This document shows positions 5,778 through 7,172 of a stretch of 7,172 nucleotides of DNA, piece after piece (position 1 is the first letter of the stretch; each line of letters opens with the position of its first letter). The DNA is from an uncultured Holosporaceae bacterium (GTDB taxonomy: Bacteria > Pseudomonadota > Alphaproteobacteria > CAISOG01), in the NCBI GenBank assembly GCA_903887035.1, contig CAISOG010000039.1, positions 1 to 7,172 of the forward strand. Reading direction: 5' to 3'. The position numbers and the translations under genes are program-made. A model generated the notes under the pieces. It ran no database searches. It saw only the letters and a program-made list of their open reading frames with translations, and had not been told where the DNA came from.

Positions 5778-6791
5778 TCATGAACTGACCATAGCCGATT
5801 GCGGGCTTTTTACCAAGTCGATTAGCTGGGCAACATGGGCGGGGTCGGTATCGGGCAGCACCCCATGCCCCAAATTCATGATGTGCGGGCGGCCAATCAT
5901 CAGACGTTGCAGCTGATAAACCGCCTTGGCCATCTCATCCCCGCCCCGCTGCAACAATTCGGGCGCCAAATTGCCCTGTAGCGGCAGTTGGGGGGGCAGC
6001 AATGGCAACAGCCGCGCCAACTCGACCTCATGATCCAACCCTAAGGCGCTGACCGGCACGGCGGCAGCATAATCGGCATAGGCATCGCCACTGCCCTTCG
6101 GAAAGCCAATAATGGGGATGGTGGGATAGCGTGCCCGCACCCCCGCAATCACCCGTTGGTGCGGCTCTATCACCAGGCGCTGATAGTCGTCAAGCGCTAA
6201 GCCCGCCCAGCTGTCGAACAGCTGTACCGCCTCAACCCCCGCCGCGATTTGCAAACACAGGTAATCGATGGTGGCGGTGATCAGCAGATCCATCAAACCG
6301 CTGCTGACCGTTATGGGCAAATTCTGTTGCCGTTGCAGGTAATAGGCAATTGTCCAGGGGGCACCCGCAAAACCCAACAGGGTTGCTTGCTCTGGCAAAT
6401 CCTTCTTTACCATCCGCACCACCTCAGCCACCGGTTGCCAGCGTTGCATCGCCGCCGCCTGGTCATAGCGCAACCCCTCCAGCTCCGCCGCGGTGCTGGC
6501 CACCCCGGTTTGCCCCAAGCCGTGCTGATCGCCAAAACCAACCTTCAGCCCCAGCCCATAGGGTACCAGCAGGATATCGGCAAAGATAATCGCTGCGTCC
6601 AGGGCGAACCGTTGCAGCGGTTGCAGGGTGATTTCCGCCGCCTTGGTCGGATTCAGAAACAAGGCCATCAGGTCGGGGCTTTGTTGCCTAAGGGCACGGT
6701 ATTCGGGCAAAAACCGTCCAGCCTGCCGCATCAGCCAGATTGGCGGGGGCGTCAGGATATGGCCATGCAAAACCGCCAACAAAGCTTTCAT
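5778..6791 (-). CDS. hemE: uroporphyrinogen decarboxylase
   Basis: HemE removes four carboxyl groups from uroporphyrinogen III to give coproporphyrinogen III in haem synthesis, without a cofactor, in the cytosol. The 337-residue product has a typical length. It shows the signature PIWLMRQAGRFLPEYR (17-32, with substrate-binding Arg22 and Arg26), IIFADILLVPYGLG containing the catalytic Asp72, the second signature GFAGAPWTIAYYL (140-152), FDSWAG, and NLGHGVLPDTDP with His309 near the C-terminus. The codon before the ATG is TTG, which is in frame and could give one more residue. ATG at 6791 is preferred, because a stop lies only four codons further upstream. The site AAGATGA upstream is a weak ribosome binding site. 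The gene is GC-rich, is transcribed away from the putative replication origin, and may be co-transcribed with rapZ. Confidence 0.97.
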   Translation of the reverse strand: MKALLAVLHGHILTPPPIWLMRQAGRFLPEYRALRQQSPDLMALFLNPTKAAEITLQPLQRFALDAAIIFADILLVPYGLGLKVGFGDQHGLGQTGVASTAAELEGLRYDQAAAMQRWQPVAEVVRMVKKDLPEQATLLGFAGAPWTIAYYLQRQQNLPITVSSGLMDLLITATIDYLCLQIAAGVEAVQLFDSWAGLALDDYQRLVIEPHQRVIAGVRARYPTIPIIGFPKGSGDAYADYAAAVPVSALGLDHEVELARLLPLLPPQLPLQGNLAPELLQRGGDEMAKAVYQLQRLMIGRPHIMNLGHGVLPDTDPAHVAQLIDLVKSPQSAMVSS

Positions 6792-6818
6792 CAATTTTTC
6801 ATCTTAGTACGGTAAAGG

Positions 6819-6838
6819 TTAGATACCATTAGACACCA
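6819..6838. repeat. tandem 10-bp repeat in the hemE leader
   Basis: TTAGATACCA (6819-6828) is followed at once by TTAGACACCA (6829-6838), 9 of 10 bases identical. The 10-bp period puts both units on the same face of the helix, about 30 bases upstream of the hemE start, where a regulator could bind. No known operator is recognised. Confidence 0.45.
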
Positions 6839-6922
6839 TAGGCAATTCTCACCCGCTTGGCTACCACCCGCAACCCTTTTGTACCCCAGGGCAGAAGGCT
6901 ATCTGGCTTCCAGAAATTCCCC

Positions 6923-6950
6923 AATATTAGTAATCTTTTTTATAAATTAA
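6923..6950. other. AT-rich tract, candidate DNA unwinding element
   Basis: Twenty-six of these 28 bases are A or T, in a window that is otherwise mixed to GC-rich. The tract lies directly beside the trio-like triplets and GC block, on the hemE side, where duplex opening would start in a basal origin unwinding module. Part of it may also serve as the hemE promoter, since a TAATAT hexamer is present on the minus strand. Confidence 0.6.
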
Positions 6951-6962
6951 GGTGGTGATGGA

Positions 6963-6977
6963 TAGTAGGGGCGGGGG
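6963..6977 (-). other. GC-rich spacer followed by two DnaA-trio-like triplets
   Basis: On the minus strand the block CCCCCGCCCC (6977-6968) runs directly into CTACTA (6968-6963), sharing one base. In Bacillus subtilis the origin unwinding module has a DnaA box, a GC-rich stretch and then CTA-type triplets on the corresponding strand (TAG on the other) leading into AT-rich DNA. The same order and polarity appear here. Only two triplets are perfect, and the following bases (TCCATC) are degenerate. Confidence 0.5.
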
Positions 6978-6981
6978 AAAA

Positions 6982-6990
6982 TGGGGATAA
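6982..6990 (-). promoter_or_regulatory. DnaA box, TTATCCCCA
   Basis: One mismatch to TTATCCACA. It points toward the GC block, the trio-like triplets and the AT-rich tract, so it is the candidate anchoring box for strand opening. Its GGGATAA also forms an inverted repeat with TTATCCC at 7005-7011, around a 14-base spacer. Confidence 0.6.
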
Positions 6991-7004
6991 GATTTTTTGG
7001 CGGG

Positions 7005-7013
7005 TTATCCCAT
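7005..7013 (+). promoter_or_regulatory. weak DnaA-box-like site, TTATCCCAT
   Basis: The TTATCC core is intact but the last three bases differ from TTATCCACA. It faces the box at 6982-6990 as an inverted repeat. Low-affinity sites of this kind are common in origins, but alone it would mean little. Confidence 0.35.
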
Positions 7014-7060
7014 TTTTTCCCCGTTGCAATTCCTGATGAAAAAAGCGTGACTAGCCAGTT

Positions 7061-7069
7061 TTTTCCACA
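7061..7069 (+). promoter_or_regulatory. DnaA box, TTTTCCACA
   Basis: One mismatch to TTATCCACA, at the third base, with the CCACA end intact. A weaker same-strand site, TTATCCTGG, follows at 7073-7081, 12 bases away start to start. Confidence 0.55.
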
Positions 7070-7072
7070 GAC

Positions 7073-7081
7073 TTATCCTGG
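7073..7081 (+). promoter_or_regulatory. weak DnaA-box-like site, TTATCCTGG
   Basis: It keeps the TTATCC core but differs at the last three bases. It is listed because of its same-strand spacing to the stronger box just to its left. Confidence 0.3.
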
Positions 7082-7141
7082 CAATCTTGCCGTCATCGTT
7101 CTGTGTATCAAATCCAACCCGCGCTGTGGCCAAAATCCCAC

Positions 7142-7150
7142 TTATCCCCA
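7142..7150 (+). promoter_or_regulatory. DnaA box, TTATCCCCA
   Basis: One mismatch to TTATCCACA, and identical to the minus-strand box at 6982-6990. The cluster probably continues past the window, as the final bases TGGGATA are the start of another minus-strand site. Confidence 0.55.
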
Positions 7151-7172
7151 AGGCCAATTTTACCCTGGGATA

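Larger units (their letters stand above)
6920..7172. other. probable chromosomal replication origin (oriC), cut by the window edge
   Basis: The 381 bases upstream of hemE contain no gene. They combine an AT-rich tract, a GC-rich block and several DnaA-box-like sites. In Caulobacter and Rickettsia the origin lies immediately upstream of hemE, and hemE reads away from it, the same geometry as here. Three sites differ from the consensus TTATCCACA by one base (6982-6990 minus, 7061-7069 plus, 7142-7150 plus). Weaker sites keep the TTATCC core (7005-7013 and 7073-7081 plus), and a minus-strand partial site at 7166-7172 runs off the end. The left boundary is set at the AT-rich tract and the right one is unknown. 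An alternative is an unusually AT/GC-structured hemE promoter region, but the number of DnaA-like sites argues against that. Confidence 0.72.

Noticed and set aside
6249..6815. 188-codon plus-strand open frame opposite hemE
   Set aside because: It is antisense to a clear hemE, is low-complexity and Gln/Leu/Arg-rich as expected of a shadow frame, and shows no domain.
6915..6960. CtrA-type site (TTAA-N7-TTAA) in the origin region
   Set aside because: Single TTAA words occur, but no pair with the required spacing was found.
7102..7110. Minus-strand DnaA box TGATACACA
   Set aside because: It has two mismatches to the consensus, including inside the TTATCC core, so it is not listed as a feature.
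1..7172. Mobile element, CRISPR array, defence or toxin-antitoxin system
   Set aside because: No transposase, integrase, regularly spaced repeats, or effector and immunity genes are seen. The recognised genes are housekeeping genes.

Overview
The window looks like a chromosomal segment from an alphaproteobacterium of mixed base composition. The main evidence is its gene set. It has an alphaproteobacterial-type family-4-like uracil-DNA glycosylase with a WRPPGNR motif. Opposite it is a TPR lipoprotein whose C-terminal repeat block is of the kind usually found beside ispE in that class. It also has a RapZ-type ATPase, and a hemE gene directly next to a noncoding region that carries DnaA-box-like sites. 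I cannot assign an order or genus with confidence.

Layout, left to right. 1-468 is the 3' end of an unrecognised plus-strand gene whose product is Ser/Thr/Pro-rich and ends in one membrane helix. 525-1421 (minus) is ispE, of the MEP isoprenoid pathway, with a possible 28-codon leader ORF overlapping its start by ATGA. 1562-3400 (minus) is a TPR lipoprotein. Its ATG overlaps, on the opposite strand, the ATG of the uracil-DNA glycosylase gene at 3399-4427 (plus). A small ORF at 4424-4564 (minus, 46 aa, one membrane helix, good ribosome binding site) meets the end of the glycosylase gene tail to tail. 4680-5693 (minus) is rapZ and 5778-6791 (minus) is hemE. 6792-7172 has no gene.

The gene-free right end is the most informative part. 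It is probably at least part of the chromosomal replication origin. In Caulobacter and Rickettsia the origin lies immediately upstream of hemE, and hemE is transcribed away from it, as here. Read on the minus strand, the region gives a DnaA-box-like site, a GC-rich spacer, two DnaA-trio-like triplets and a 28-bp AT-rich tract. This is the order described for a basal bacterial origin unwinding module. More DnaA-box-like sites lie to the right, up to the window edge. If this is the origin, ispE, the TPR gene, rapZ and hemE are all transcribed in the direction of the leftward fork, and only the glycosylase gene and the partial gene at the left edge oppose it.

Other points of interest are an over-represented palindrome TTAGCTAA (five copies within 1.24 kb, always read as codons TTA-GCT-AA), the two small ORFs, apparent loss of iron-sulfur ligand cysteines and a ~100-residue linker in the glycosylase, and atypical residues in RapZ. 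I see no RNA gene, insertion sequence, CRISPR array, phage gene or defence system. Apart from the likely origin, most of the window is housekeeping.
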